From an uncultured Rhodobacterales bacterium (GTDB lineage: Bacteria; Pseudomonadota; Alphaproteobacteria; Rhodobacterales; Rhodobacteraceae): a DNA stretch of 64,000 nt. Shown here piece by piece: positions 17,401 through 26,673 of this stretch. Where the stretch lies: the NCBI GenBank assembly GCA_903873585.1, contig CAIQOV010000026.1, forward strand, positions 1 through 64,000. The letters run 5' to 3'. The notes under the pieces were generated by a model. The model had not been told where the DNA came from and searched no databases. It saw nothing but the letters and a program-made list of their open reading frames with translations. Position 1 is the stretch's first letter. Each line of letters begins with the position of its first letter. Position numbers and translations under genes: made by a program.

Positions 17401-18798
17401 ATGCAAAAGACATTCATAGGCCCCCACCTGCGCCGTTTGCGCGTGGAACGCGGTGAAACCCAAGGCGCTATGGCCAAGGTGCTGGGCATCAGCCCCTCCT
17501 ACGTCAACCTTCTGGAAAACAACGAAAGATCGGTGTCGGTTCAGGTGCTTTTGCGCCTGTTTGACGCCTACGGTGTTGATTGGCGCGACATCGCCGAAGA
17601 AGACGGCACAGCCCAGCTTTCCGACCTGCGCGCTGTCATTCAAGACCCGCTTTTCAGCCAAACCCGCCCCGATCTGCCCCAATTGCGCGCCGCTTTGGTG
17701 CACGCGCCCGCCTTGGTTCACAGCTTTATGGCGCTTTATCGCAGCTATGCCGTGGTGTCGGACCAGCTTTTGTCACTCACCGAAAGCGGCGCGCCGCAAG
17801 TTTCCTCCTCGCCCGAAGCGGCGGTGCATGACATTTTCCGCCGCAATCGCAACCATTTTCGCGAAGTGGAAGAGGCCGCCGAATCCTTTTGGCCGCATCC
17901 GATTGAGCGGGATGAGATCTATGTCACCCTAAAACGTCGCCTGCGCGACACTTTGGGCGTCAACGTGCGCGTTTGCCGTGTCGAAGACCTGCCCGGAGCG
18001 CTGCGCGAATATGATGAATCGCGGCGCGAGATTTTGCTGTCAGAAGCGCTTGATCAGCCCAACCGCACCTTTCAACTGGTGCATATGGCGGGCCTGTTAG
18101 AACAGCGCGCCCTGCTGGATTCGGTGATCCAGCGCAGCGGCATTCGCGATCCGCGCGGTGTGGCGCGGTTGCGGGTGGAACTGGCCAATTACTTCGCCGC
18201 CGCCGTCTTGATGCCCTACACCGCCTTTTTGGCCGAGGCGCGGGCCTCGAAATACGACTTTGATCATATTTCGACCCGCTTTGGCGTAAGCTTTGAACAA
18301 GCCTGCCACCGCGCCACCACCTTGCAGCGCGAAGGCGCGCAGGGCGTGCCGTTCTTCTTTCTGCGCATCGACAAGGGCGGCAACGTCACCAAGCGGTTCA
18401 ACGCGACCGATTTTCACCTTGCCGAATACGGCGGCGCTTGCCCGCGCCTTGATGTGCACACCAGCTTTCGCACGCCGGGCCGCATCGTGCCGCAGTTTGT
18501 CGAAATGCCCGACCGCAGCCAGTTCTTCGTCTTTTCGCGCACGGTTGACCGCCCCACATGGGAGCGTCACACCCAAGACAACCGTTTGGCGGTCGCCATG
18601 GGCTGCGCCATTCAGTTCGCGCCCGAGATTGGCTATGCTGAAGGGTTTTCCGTCTCTGCCGCGCGGATGACCCAGATTGGCATCAATTGCCGCATCTGCC
18701 CCCGCGCCAATTGCGACCAACGTGCCCATCAGGCGGCGATTTTGACCCAGCCGGTCGATGAATTGCGCCGCGGTGTGACAAGGTTTGATGTAAGTTAA
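17401..18798 (+). CDS. ScfR-family (short-chain fatty acyl-CoA regulator) XRE/IrrE-like transcription factor
   Basis: 465 residues from ATG 17401; a GTG four codons upstream is the alternative, and neither has a clear Shine-Dalgarno. An XRE helix-turn-helix (about 8-62: LRRLRVERGETQGAMAKVLGISPSYVNLLENNER) is followed by an IrrE/ImmA-like domain whose metal motif is degenerate (FQLVHMAGLLE in place of HExxH). The C-terminal domain carries the Cys cluster CRICPRANCDQRA near residue 430. Family members sense acyl-CoA esters and control propionyl-CoA, glyoxylate-bypass or ethylmalonyl-CoA genes. Divergence from sga with shared palindromes points to control of the serine-cycle operon. Shares TTAA with the MoaD-like gene. 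Confidence 0.88.
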   Translation: MQKTFIGPHLRRLRVERGETQGAMAKVLGISPSYVNLLENNERSVSVQVLLRLFDAYGVDWRDIAEEDGTAQLSDLRAVIQDPLFSQTRPDLPQLRAALVHAPALVHSFMALYRSYAVVSDQLLSLTESGAPQVSSSPEAAVHDIFRRNRNHFREVEEAAESFWPHPIERDEIYVTLKRRLRDTLGVNVRVCRVEDLPGALREYDESRREILLSEALDQPNRTFQLVHMAGLLEQRALLDSVIQRSGIRDPRGVARLRVELANYFAAAVLMPYTAFLAEARASKYDFDHISTRFGVSFEQACHRATTLQREGAQGVPFFFLRIDKGGNVTKRFNATDFHLAEYGGACPRLDVHTSFRTPGRIVPQFVEMPDRSQFFVFSRTVDRPTWERHTQDNRLAVAMGCAIQFAPEIGYAEGFSVSAARMTQIGINCRICPRANCDQRAHQAAILTQPVDELRRGVTRFDVS

Positions 18799-19037
18799 CC
18801 GCCCTTGATCCGCTGGATCAGGTATATTTCGTTGGCTTGCGTCACCGCGCTAAAGCGGCTGGCGGTTAGCACGCCGTCAATCGTCACCGAAACGCCCGCC
18901 GCAATCACCGGCGCAAGGCCCGGATGGGCCGCAACCAGCCCATCCAGCATTTGCCCCACCGTGTCAGCCTGCACCTGCACCACTTCCACCCCATCGGTAA
19001 AGCGGCGCAGGCCAGACCACAGGTGAACCTTAACCAC
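18795..19037 (-). CDS. MoaD/ThiS-like beta-grasp protein
   Basis: 80 residues. GTG 19037 overlaps the end of the molybdenum hydroxylase large subunit gene by 8 bp, indicating translational coupling. It has the beta-grasp pattern of MoaD/ThiS (VHLWSGLRRFTDG..., AHPGLAPVI, VSVTIDG, EIYLIQRI) and ends in Gly-Gly, the feature that is adenylated and thiocarboxylated in sulfur carriers. A role in sulfurating or maturing the Mo cofactor of the upstream enzyme is plausible inference. A longer in-frame extension upstream would run inside the preceding gene and is rejected. Confidence 0.7.
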   Translation of the reverse strand: MVKVHLWSGLRRFTDGVEVVQVQADTVGQMLDGLVAAHPGLAPVIAAGVSVTIDGVLTASRFSAVTQANEIYLIQRIKGG

Positions 19038-21282
19038 GGCCCTTTGCCTTGATCGCCGCCAAAACCTTGGGCGGCGACAGCGGCAACGAGCGGATGCGCG
19101 CACCCGTCGCCATGGCCACAGCATTGGCAATGGCGGGCAAGGGCGGGGTAATGCCCGTTTCGCCCACACCGCGCACGCCGTAGGGGTGGCCGGGGTTTGG
19201 CACTTCGACAATTACCGTGTCGATCATCGGCAGGTCAGATGCCACGGGAATGCGGTAATCTAGGAACACGGCGTTTTGCAAACGACCGTTGGCGCCGTAG
19301 ACATATTCCTCGTTCAAAGCCCAGCCGATGCCTTGCACAGCGCCGCCCTGATATTGCCCTTCGACATAGGCCGGATGAATGGCGCGGCCCGCATCTTGCA
19401 CCACCAGATAGCGCAGAATGGTCGTGCGGCCTGTTTCGGGATCAACCTCAACATCCACCACATGCGCGCCAAAGCTGGCCCCCACGCCGTCAGCGTTGGT
19501 TTCGTGGTGGCCCGAGATTGGCCCACCATTGCCGCCCATCTTGGCACCGATTTCGGCGATGCTCATGGGGGGGAACTTGCCGGCATTGGGGCCAGCGGGC
19601 ATGGCAGCCCCGTCTTTCCAAACGACCGCCTCTTCCTCAATGCCCCATTCTTTCGCGGCACGGCGGCACATTTCGGCCATAGCGTGGCGGGCGGCTTCAA
19701 CCGCTGCCTTGCCGGTGGCAAAGGTGGCGCGGCTGCCGTGGCTGGGTTCGTTCACCCCCAAAGCGCCGGTTTCCACAATGTTCACCCGCACGGCTTCATA
19801 TTCTATGCCCAGCGTTTCGGCGACCATCAAGGCCAATGAGGCGCGGCTGCCGCCGATGTCGGGCGTGCCGGCTGACACGGTGACAGTGCCATCTTCGCCA
19901 ATCGCCAGCGAGACAGAGGTTTCGCCGCCATGGTTAAACCAGAACCCGCTGGCAATGCCGCGCCCTTGGTTCGGGCCAAGCGGGGCCAACAGGTTGGGGT
20001 GGGCTTTGGTGGCTTCCAACACCTCGACCAAGCCAATTTTGGCATAGGTCGGGCCATAGCTGGCCTTAACGCCTTCGCGCACGGCGTTTTTCAGGCGCAC
20101 GTCCAGCGGGTCAAGGCCCAGTTCGTGGCACATCTCGTCCAGCAAAGATTCCACGGCAAAGGCCGCCATGGGCGAGCCGGGTGCGCGGTAGGCGGCGGCT
20201 TTGGGGCGGTTGGCCAACACCTCGACCCCGTCATGCTGCACGGCGGGAATGTCATAGCAGGCCAAAGCGCAGCTTAGCGCCTCTCCCACGGGCGATGCGC
20301 CCAAGAATGCCCCGCCCTGCATACGGAAGTTCACCTTGGCGGCGGTCAGTTTGCCGTCTTTGGTCATGCCCAGCTTTACGTCCATTGACGCGGAAGCCGT
20401 CGGCCCCGTGGCGCGCAACACGTCAGAGCGGCTCATCACCAGCTTGACCGGACGGCCCCCTGCCTTGCGGCTAAGCGCCAAGGCCAAGGGTTCCATAAAG
20501 ATGATCGTCTTGCCACCAAACCCGCCGCCGATTTCCGAAGGCGTCACGCGCAAGCCTGATGCGTCAATGCCCAGCACCGCCGCGCACATCCGGCGGATGT
20601 ACCATTGGCCTTGGGTGCAAACCCACATCTCGCCCTTCCCATCCGCGCCCAATTGGGCCACGCAAGCATGGGGTTCGATATAGCCTTGGTGGGTGGCTTC
20701 GGTTTTATAGGTGTGTTCGCGAACCAGATCGGCGGCGGAAAAGCCGGCTTCGATGTCGCCATGGCCAAAATCAAGGCACTTCACCACGTTCGGCGGCGAC
20801 CCTGCGGGCACGGTATGGTCAGCAGCACCAACGCGCACCACGGGCGCATCGGGGCGGATGGCGTCATCAACGTCGATCACATGGGGCAGAACTTCATAGT
20901 CAATCTTGATCAACTTGGCCGCATCTTCGGCCAAAAGGCGTGATGTTGCGGCAACCGCAGCCACGGCGTGGCCGTCATACAGCGCCACATCCCCCGCCAT
21001 CGAGTTTTCTTGCAGGTTCCAATCTTCACCCGTCAGACCCGTCGGAAAATCGGCCCGCGTCACCACGGCCTTCACGCCATCCAGCGCCAAAGCGGCAGAG
21101 GCGTCGATCTTCAAAATCCGCGCATGGGCGTGCGGAGAGCGGACAACAGCGGCAAACAGCATCCCGGGCAGGGTCATGTCTGCGCCGTAGCGCGCGCGGC
21201 CTGTCACCTTGTCCAGCCCGTCAGGACGGTTGGGGCGCGTGCCGATCAGGCGGTATTCGGATTTGATCTCGTCTTTGGCCAT
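19030..21282 (-). CDS. Molybdenum hydroxylase large (molybdopterin-binding) subunit, xanthine dehydrogenase family
   Basis: 750 residues from ATG 21282 (GGAGG at 6 nt), overlapping the stop of the small-subunit gene. An aldehyde oxidase/XDH a/b hammerhead domain (GRARYGADMTLPGMLFAAVVRSPHAHARI) is followed by Mo-binding domains (GGGFGGKTIIFMEPLALALSRKAGGRPVKL, AYRAPGSPMAAFAVES). The active-site Glu is in GVRGVGETGITPPLPAIANA. It lacks the CO-dehydrogenase AYRCSFR loop, so it is not a form I CO dehydrogenase. The substrate (purine, aldehyde, N-heterocycle) cannot be set. Confidence 0.85.
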   Translation of the reverse strand: MAKDEIKSEYRLIGTRPNRPDGLDKVTGRARYGADMTLPGMLFAAVVRSPHAHARILKIDASAALALDGVKAVVTRADFPTGLTGEDWNLQENSMAGDVALYDGHAVAAVAATSRLLAEDAAKLIKIDYEVLPHVIDVDDAIRPDAPVVRVGAADHTVPAGSPPNVVKCLDFGHGDIEAGFSAADLVREHTYKTEATHQGYIEPHACVAQLGADGKGEMWVCTQGQWYIRRMCAAVLGIDASGLRVTPSEIGGGFGGKTIIFMEPLALALSRKAGGRPVKLVMSRSDVLRATGPTASASMDVKLGMTKDGKLTAAKVNFRMQGGAFLGASPVGEALSCALACYDIPAVQHDGVEVLANRPKAAAYRAPGSPMAAFAVESLLDEMCHELGLDPLDVRLKNAVREGVKASYGPTYAKIGLVEVLEATKAHPNLLAPLGPNQGRGIASGFWFNHGGETSVSLAIGEDGTVTVSAGTPDIGGSRASLALMVAETLGIEYEAVRVNIVETGALGVNEPSHGSRATFATGKAAVEAARHAMAEMCRRAAKEWGIEEEAVVWKDGAAMPAGPNAGKFPPMSIAEIGAKMGGNGGPISGHHETNADGVGASFGAHVVDVEVDPETGRTTILRYLVVQDAGRAIHPAYVEGQYQGGAVQGIGWALNEEYVYGANGRLQNAVFLDYRIPVASDLPMIDTVIVEVPNPGHPYGVRGVGETGITPPLPAIANAVAMATGARIRSLPLSPPKVLAAIKAKGRG

Positions 21283-21761
21283 CACACTGCCTCCCGCATT
21301 TCGGATGCCGCATCCATCACGGCGCGCACGATTTTGTCATAGCCTGTGCAGCGGCACAGGTTGCCTGCCAGCCAATAGCGCACTTCGGTTTCGGTCGGGC
21401 TGGCGTTTTGATCTAGCAGGGCCTTGGCGGCCACCAGAATGCCCGGTGTGCAAAAGCCGCATTGCAAAGCGGCGTGTTCGATGAACTTGCGCTGCAACGG
21501 ATGCAGGGTGCCGCCGTCAGACAGGCCCTCGACCGTGCCGATGGCTTTGCCTTCGGCTTCTACCCCAAGCACCAGACACGAACACACCAGCACCCCGTCG
21601 ACTGTGACAGAGCAGGCCCCGCAATCGCCCGTGCCGCAACCCTCTTTGCTGCCCGTCAGGCCCAGTTGGTCACGCAAGCAATCAAGCAGCGATTCGCGCG
21701 GGTCGGCCAGAAAATCAACCGGATCGCCGTTGACCACGGCAGAGACATGGATCTTGCTCAT
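21282..21761 (-). CDS. Molybdenum hydroxylase [2Fe-2S] subunit
   Basis: 159 residues. The plant-type [2Fe-2S] cluster is formed by C-x4-C-x2-C (GCGTGDCGACSV) plus CSC. The helical cluster domain has CGFCTPG and CRCTGY. This is the electron-transfer subunit (CoxS/XdhC type). It overlaps its neighbours on both sides (ATGA with the FAD subunit, TGATG with the large subunit), so all three are translated as one unit. Confidence 0.92.
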   Translation of the reverse strand: MSKIHVSAVVNGDPVDFLADPRESLLDCLRDQLGLTGSKEGCGTGDCGACSVTVDGVLVCSCLVLGVEAEGKAIGTVEGLSDGGTLHPLQRKFIEHAALQCGFCTPGILVAAKALLDQNASPTETEVRYWLAGNLCRCTGYDKIVRAVMDAASEMREAV

Positions 21762-22624
21762 TTGACGGCTCCTTTGGCGCGGGCATAGGCGATGCGGGCG
21801 GTGCGGGCGGCCAGAACGGCCGTTACATCCTTGCGGAATTCAACTGTGCCGCGCCGGTCGGTAATGGGTTGGGCGGCGGCGGTGGCGGCGGCTTGTAAAG
21901 CGGCAAGCGCTTTATCATCCAGCGTCGTGCCGATCAGGGCGGCGGCGGCATCTGCCACCAGCAGCACTTTGGGGGCCACAGCGCCCAAGGCCACACGCGC
22001 GGTGGCGATCTTGTCGCCGTCCAGCGTTAGGCTGATGGCGCAGCCGACCACGGCAATGTCCATTTCGGTGCGCGGGATAAAGCGCAGATAGGCATCCCCA
22101 CCCTGCGCGCCGCGCGGTGGCAGGTGGATGGCTGTTACAATCTCTCCAGCTTGCAAATGGGTGCGGCCGGGGCTGGCGGGAATATCCTCAACCGCCAGTT
22201 TGCGCGTGCCGTTCGGCCCGATCACACTCACCGTTGCGCCTGCTGCGACCAAGCCCGGCACCGAATCTGCCGCAGGCGAGCCGTTGCACAAATTGCCCGC
22301 CAAAGTGGCGCGGCCCTGCACTTGGGTAGAGCCGACAAGGTTCATCCCTTCAACCACGCCGGGCCATTCGGCGACCAGCGCTGCGTGGCGGCCCAATTCT
22401 GCGCCCGATACGGCGATGCCAATCGTCCAGCCGCCATCAGCGGTGCGTGCGATGTCATGCACGCCGGGGATCAGTTTCAGGTCGATCAGATCATCCGGCG
22501 TGACAATTCCGGCGCGCAGTTGCACCAGAACATCGGTGCCACCGGCCAAAAAGCGGGTAACCCCGCGTGCGTTTGCGGCGATCTTGAGAGCGTCTTCGAA
22601 TGTGTGCGGCTTATGGTAGTGCAT
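21758..22624 (-). CDS. Molybdenum hydroxylase FAD-binding subunit
   Basis: 288 residues from ATG 22624, after a strong AGGAGG. FAD-binding domain of the CO-dehydrogenase flavoprotein type (RFLAGGTDVLVQLRAG, NLCNGSPAADSVPGLVAAGA, TLAGN) and a C-terminal CoxM-like domain. It passes electrons from the Fe-S subunit to NAD or a quinone. First gene of the M-S-L-MoaD order. A longer upstream frame lacks a ribosome site. Confidence 0.88.
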   Translation of the reverse strand: MHYHKPHTFEDALKIAANARGVTRFLAGGTDVLVQLRAGIVTPDDLIDLKLIPGVHDIARTADGGWTIGIAVSGAELGRHAALVAEWPGVVEGMNLVGSTQVQGRATLAGNLCNGSPAADSVPGLVAAGATVSVIGPNGTRKLAVEDIPASPGRTHLQAGEIVTAIHLPPRGAQGGDAYLRFIPRTEMDIAVVGCAISLTLDGDKIATARVALGAVAPKVLLVADAAAALIGTTLDDKALAALQAAATAAAQPITDRRGTVEFRKDVTAVLAARTARIAYARAKGAVK

Positions 22625-22774
22625 CTTGCCTCCTCTCGGCGAGGTTCGGGGTCTGACCGACACCCTAAGCGAAATTTTGGGCCAGCGCCAATGACCCACA
22701 GCGACGTTTTGCACGAAAAGCGCGGCGAATGGGGGTGGGCGTCGGCTTTGGTGTCTGAATGCAGAAATTAGTAT

Positions 22775-22797
22775 GCCGCCTGCCTAGGGCAAGCGGC
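22775..22797. terminator. Hairpin downstream of secA
   Basis: GCCGC-C-TGCC-TAG-GGCA-A-GCGGC forms an interrupted 9-bp stem, followed by TTTT on the plus strand and by an AT-rich stretch on the minus strand. It lies 63 bp after the secA stop and before the FAD subunit promoter, so it probably ends secA transcription. The rest of the 235-bp gap shows no gene. Confidence 0.45.
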
Positions 22798-22859
22798 TTT
22801 TGGTCTTAGAGTGCGGCTTAGCTGGCAAAACGCGCCAAGGGGTCGCAGGTGCTTTGGTA

Positions 22860-25601
22860 CTACACCAGCTTGCCGTGGCAGTGTTTGAACTTTTCCCCAG
22901 ATCCGCAGGGGCAAAGATCGTTGCGCGCCGGATTGCCCCAAGTGGCGGGGTCTGCCGCATCAAAGCCTGCGCGGGGGGCGCTGGCTGTGGCGGTTACGGC
23001 GGCGGCTTTGACCGCAGCAGGCGCAGGCGTTGGGGCTGGAGCAGCGGGTGCCTCAACGGCGCGGGCGGCTTGTTGTTGGGCCTGCATCTGCGCCATCATG
23101 GCTTGCTGTTCTTCTGCCGACATCGGGCGCACCAGACCCAGCTTTTGCGTCACCTCTTGACGAAGCGAGTTTAGCAAGGATTCAAACAGCGCAAAGGCTT
23201 CGGTCTTGTATTCGTTCAGCGGATCGCGCTGGGCATAGCCGCGAAAGCCCACCACGGTGCGCAGGTGTTCCAGTGTGATCAAATGCTCGCGCCATTTGGC
23301 GTCGATGGTTTGCAGCAGGAACTGCTTTTCGATGGTGCGCATGGTTTCCGCACCGAAAGCTTCCAGTTTGCCAGCCATCTGCTTGTCGCTTTCGGCCACC
23401 AAGCGTTCCAGCACCACAGACTGATCCACGCCTTCTTCGGCAGCCCAAGCGATGATGGGCAGGTCCATGTTCATCTTTTCGATGACAGCGGCGTAAAGGC
23501 CGGGGGCGTCCCATTGGTCGGCATAAGATTTCGGCGGCAGGTAGAAATTCACCAAATCTTCGCTGACCTGATGGCGCATATCCTGAACAATCTCGCCCAA
23601 GTCAGCCGATTCCATGATTTCCAAGCGCTGGCCAAAGATGGCTTTGCGCTGGTCGTTCATCACGTCGTCGAACTTCAGCAATTGCTTGCGGATGTCAAAG
23701 TTGCGGCCTTCGACCTTGGCTTGGGCGCGTTCCAGCGATTTGTTCACCCACGGGTGAACAATGCTTTCGCCTTCCTTTAGGCCCAGCGTCGACAGCACCT
23801 TATCCAACCGTTCAGACCCAAAGATCCGCATCAGGTCATCTTCCAGTGACAGGAAGAACGAAGACCGCCCCGGATCACCCTGACGGCCCGAACGGCCGCG
23901 CAACTGGTTGTCGATGCGGCGTGATTCGTGGCGCTCGGTCGCCAGCACAAACAGGCCCCCTGCGGCCAGCACACGGGCCTTTTCGTCGGCATGTTCGGCC
24001 TCGATCTTGGAACGCACTTCATCGGGGTGCAGGTGCGGGTCGGCGGCAATCGCCTCGATCACCTTCAGTTCGACATTGCCGCCCAACTGAATATCCGTAC
24101 CGCGACCTGCCATGTTGGTGGCGATGGTCACAGCGCCAAACTTGCCCGCATCGGCGACAATCTGCGCTTCAGCCTCGTGCTGGCGGGCGTTGAGAACGTT
24201 ATGGGGGATGCCCTCTTTCTTCAAAAGGTCTGACAGCGCTTCAGATTTTTCGATGGAGGTCGTGCCAACCAAAATCGGCTGACCCTTGGCATGGGCGGCG
24301 TGGATAGATTTCACCACACCTTCCAGCTTTTCGCGCGCGGTGCGGAACACCTGATCGTTGTCGTCAATCCGGCTGACGGGGCGGTTGGTGGGCACTTCGA
24401 CCACGCCCAGCTTGTAGATTTCCATGAACTCGTCGGCTTCGGTCGTTGCCGTGCCTGTCATGCCAGACAGCCGGTCATACAGGCGGAAATAGTTCTGGAA
24501 CGTGACCGAGGCGAGGGTGACATTCTCGGGCTGAATCTTCACACGCTCTTTGGCTTCAATCGCTTGGTGCAAGCCTTCCGACAGGCGGCGGCCCCGCATC
24601 ATGCGGCCAGTGAATTCGTCAATCAGCATCACTTCGCCGGCTTGCACGATATAGTGTTGGTCTTTTTGATACAGCTTATGCGCCCGCAAGGCTTGGGTCA
24701 CATGGTGCACGATGGTCGTGCTTTCGGGATCATACAGCGATTGCCCATCCGGCAGCAGGCCAGCCGCCAACAGGCGCTGTTCCAAGAACTCGTTGCCCTC
24801 TTCGGTATAGGTGGCAGCGCGAGTCTTTTCGTCTAGCTTGAAATGCGTTTCGTTCAGCTCGGGGATCAGGGCGTCAATCTTTTGATACAGATCGCTGCGG
24901 TCTTGGCTGGGGCCGGAAATAATCAAGGGCGTGCGCGCTTCGTCGATCAGGATCGAATCGACCTCGTCAACAATCGCGAAATTGTGGCCGCGCTGGGCCA
25001 TTTCTGCGATGGTCGATTTCATATTGTCGCGCAGATAGTCAAACCCCAACTCGTTGTTGGTGGCATAGGTGATGTCGGCACGGTAGGCGGCGATCTTTTC
25101 GGGTTCGGGCTGGTAGGGGTAAACCACCCCTGTCGAAAGGCCCAAAGCGGCGTAAACCTTGCCCATCCAAGACGCATCGCGCTTGGCCAGATAGTCGTTC
25201 ACGGTGACAACATGAACACCTTTGCCAGACAGGGCGTTCAGATAGGCTGGAAAGGTCGCGACCAGCGTCTTGCCTTCGCCCGTGCGCATTTCGGCAATGT
25301 TGCCCTGATGCAGGAAAATCCCGCCCATCAGTTGCACATCAAAGGCGCGCAGGCCCAAGGCGCGGCGCGCGGCTTCGCGGCAATTGGCAAAGGCCTCGGG
25401 CAGCAGGGCATCAAGGCTTTCGCCGCCCTCTTGCACGCGCTGTTTGAAGGCGGCTGTCTTGGCGATGATCCCCTCATCACTTAGCGCGGCAAATTCCGCC
25501 TCTAGCGCGTTGATCTTGGCGACCAAGGGGCGCACCGTTTTAACCGCGCGGTCATTGGGTGTGCCAAAGACTTTCCGTGCAAGCGTTCCCAAACCCAGCA
25601 T
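22860..25601 (-). CDS. secA: Preprotein translocase ATPase SecA
   Basis: 913 residues from ATG 25601 (GGAG 5 nt upstream; the adjacent ATG 25604 is too close). DEAD motor with Walker A ([11 protein letters not shown] near 105) and [19 protein letters not shown], preprotein crosslinking domain, second ATPase domain ([12 protein letters not shown]), a helical scaffold and a C-terminal zinc SEC-C tail ([15 protein letters not shown]). The Ala/Pro-rich linker before the tail is typical of alphaproteobacteria. It drives export through SecYEG. It is divergent from the parvulin gene, itself a likely Sec client. Confidence 0.97.
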   Translation of the reverse strand: MLGLGTLARKVFGTPNDRAVKTVRPLVAKINALEAEFAALSDEGIIAKTAAFKQRVQEGGESLDALLPEAFANCREAARRALGLRAFDVQLMGGIFLHQGNIAEMRTGEGKTLVATFPAYLNALSGKGVHVVTVNDYLAKRDASWMGKVYAALGLSTGVVYPYQPEPEKIAAYRADITYATNNELGFDYLRDNMKSTIAEMAQRGHNFAIVDEVDSILIDEARTPLIISGPSQDRSDLYQKIDALIPELNETHFKLDEKTRAATYTEEGNEFLEQRLLAAGLLPDGQSLYDPESTTIVHHVTQALRAHKLYQKDQHYIVQAGEVMLIDEFTGRMMRGRRLSEGLHQAIEAKERVKIQPENVTLASVTFQNYFRLYDRLSGMTGTATTEADEFMEIYKLGVVEVPTNRPVSRIDDNDQVFRTAREKLEGVVKSIHAAHAKGQPILVGTTSIEKSEALSDLLKKEGIPHNVLNARQHEAEAQIVADAGKFGAVTIATNMAGRGTDIQLGGNVELKVIEAIAADPHLHPDEVRSKIEAEHADEKARVLAAGGLFVLATERHESRRIDNQLRGRSGRQGDPGRSSFFLSLEDDLMRIFGSERLDKVLSTLGLKEGESIVHPWVNKSLERAQAKVEGRNFDIRKQLLKFDDVMNDQRKAIFGQRLEIMESADLGEIVQDMRHQVSEDLVNFYLPPKSYADQWDAPGLYAAVIEKMNMDLPIIAWAAEEGVDQSVVLERLVAESDKQMAGKLEAFGAETMRTIEKQFLLQTIDAKWREHLITLEHLRTVVGFRGYAQRDPLNEYKTEAFALFESLLNSLRQEVTQKLGLVRPMSAEEQQAMMAQMQAQQQAARAVEAPAAPAPTPAPAAVKAAAVTATASAPRAGFDAADPATWGNPARNDLCPCGSGEKFKHCHGKLV

Positions 25602-25811
25602 CATCACTCCGCCCGACCAAATTTCCGCCAGCGACGTGCTGACACGTTCGTGTGAGGCTTGGCCTTGCCCGCACCCATGCCACCCCATAGAAGGCTTGGG
25701 CAGGTTGGCCAACCAGCCCCCAGCCCACCACCATGGGACGAGTGCGATTTAAGGTCTGGCCATGCCATAGTCAACGCTGCGCGCGCCGCAGCCCTATCAG
25801 GAGTGTGTCAT

Positions 25812-26663
25812 ATGACGAAACTTTCCGGCTTCTGCGCCGCTTTGGCCCTGTGCGCCGCCTTTGGGCTGCCCGCTACAGCCGAAACCGCCGCCCCCACCGC
25901 CGAAACGGTGCTGGCCACGGTGAACGGTGTGAACATCACTTTGGGCGATGTGATCGTCACCCGCGAAGGCTTGCCTGCGCAGTATCAGTCGTTGCCCGAC
26001 GATCAGTTGTTCACTGGCATCGTCGACCAACTGGTACAACAAGAGGCGCTGAAGCAATCGTTGGGCGATGCTTTGTCAAAGAAGTCGAGCCTCGCGATTC
26101 AAGGTCTAACCCGCAGCTATCTGTCGAACGAGGCGCTGCTGGCAGGGATCAAAGACGCCGTGTCGGAAGCCGAAATCCAAAAGGCCTATGACGCCAAGTA
26201 TAAAGACATGGCCCCCAGCCTTGAATACCATGCCTCGCACATCTTGGTAGACAGCGAAGAGAAGGCCAAAGCCATTTTGGCCGAAATCGAAGGCGGCAAG
26301 GCTTTCGCAGATGAGGCCAAGGCCAATTCCAAAGACGGTTCTGCTGCCAATGGCGGCGATCTGGGCTGGTTCGGTGTGGGCGCAATGGTCAAGCCGTTTG
26401 AAGATGCGGTGGTGGCAGCGCCTGTTGGCAAAGTGGTCGGCCCGATCAAGACCGATTTTGGCTGGCACCTGATTCTTGTCTCCGAAACCCGCACCAAAGC
26501 CGCCCCGCCTTTGGCCGATGTGCAGGATCAAATCGCCAAAGAGGTGCAAAAGGCCGCTGTCGAAGCGTTTATCAAGACCACCACCGACAAAGCCACGATC
26601 ACCCGCTCGCTAGAGGGGATTGACCCCGCGCTGATCAAAGACGTTACTCTTCTCGACAAATAA
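25812..26663 (+). CDS. Parvulin-type peptidyl-prolyl cis-trans isomerase, exported
   Basis: 283 residues from ATG 25812, with AGGAG upstream; the longer upstream frame is non-coding spacer. The signal peptide is cleaved near ATA-E at about 23. A SurA/PrsA-like N-terminal chaperone helix region is followed by a PpiC rotamase domain (about 135-240: YHASHILVDSEEKAKAIL, DGSAANGGDLGWFG, VKPFEDA, KTDFGWHLILV). It assists folding of periplasmic proteins. It lies 10 bp upstream of argJ. Confidence 0.88.
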   Translation: MTKLSGFCAALALCAAFGLPATAETAAPTAETVLATVNGVNITLGDVIVTREGLPAQYQSLPDDQLFTGIVDQLVQQEALKQSLGDALSKKSSLAIQGLTRSYLSNEALLAGIKDAVSEAEIQKAYDAKYKDMAPSLEYHASHILVDSEEKAKAILAEIEGGKAFADEAKANSKDGSAANGGDLGWFGVGAMVKPFEDAVVAAPVGKVVGPIKTDFGWHLILVSETRTKAAPPLADVQDQIAKEVQKAAVEAFIKTTTDKATITRSLEGIDPALIKDVTLLDK

Positions 26664-26673
26664 GGAGGATGCC

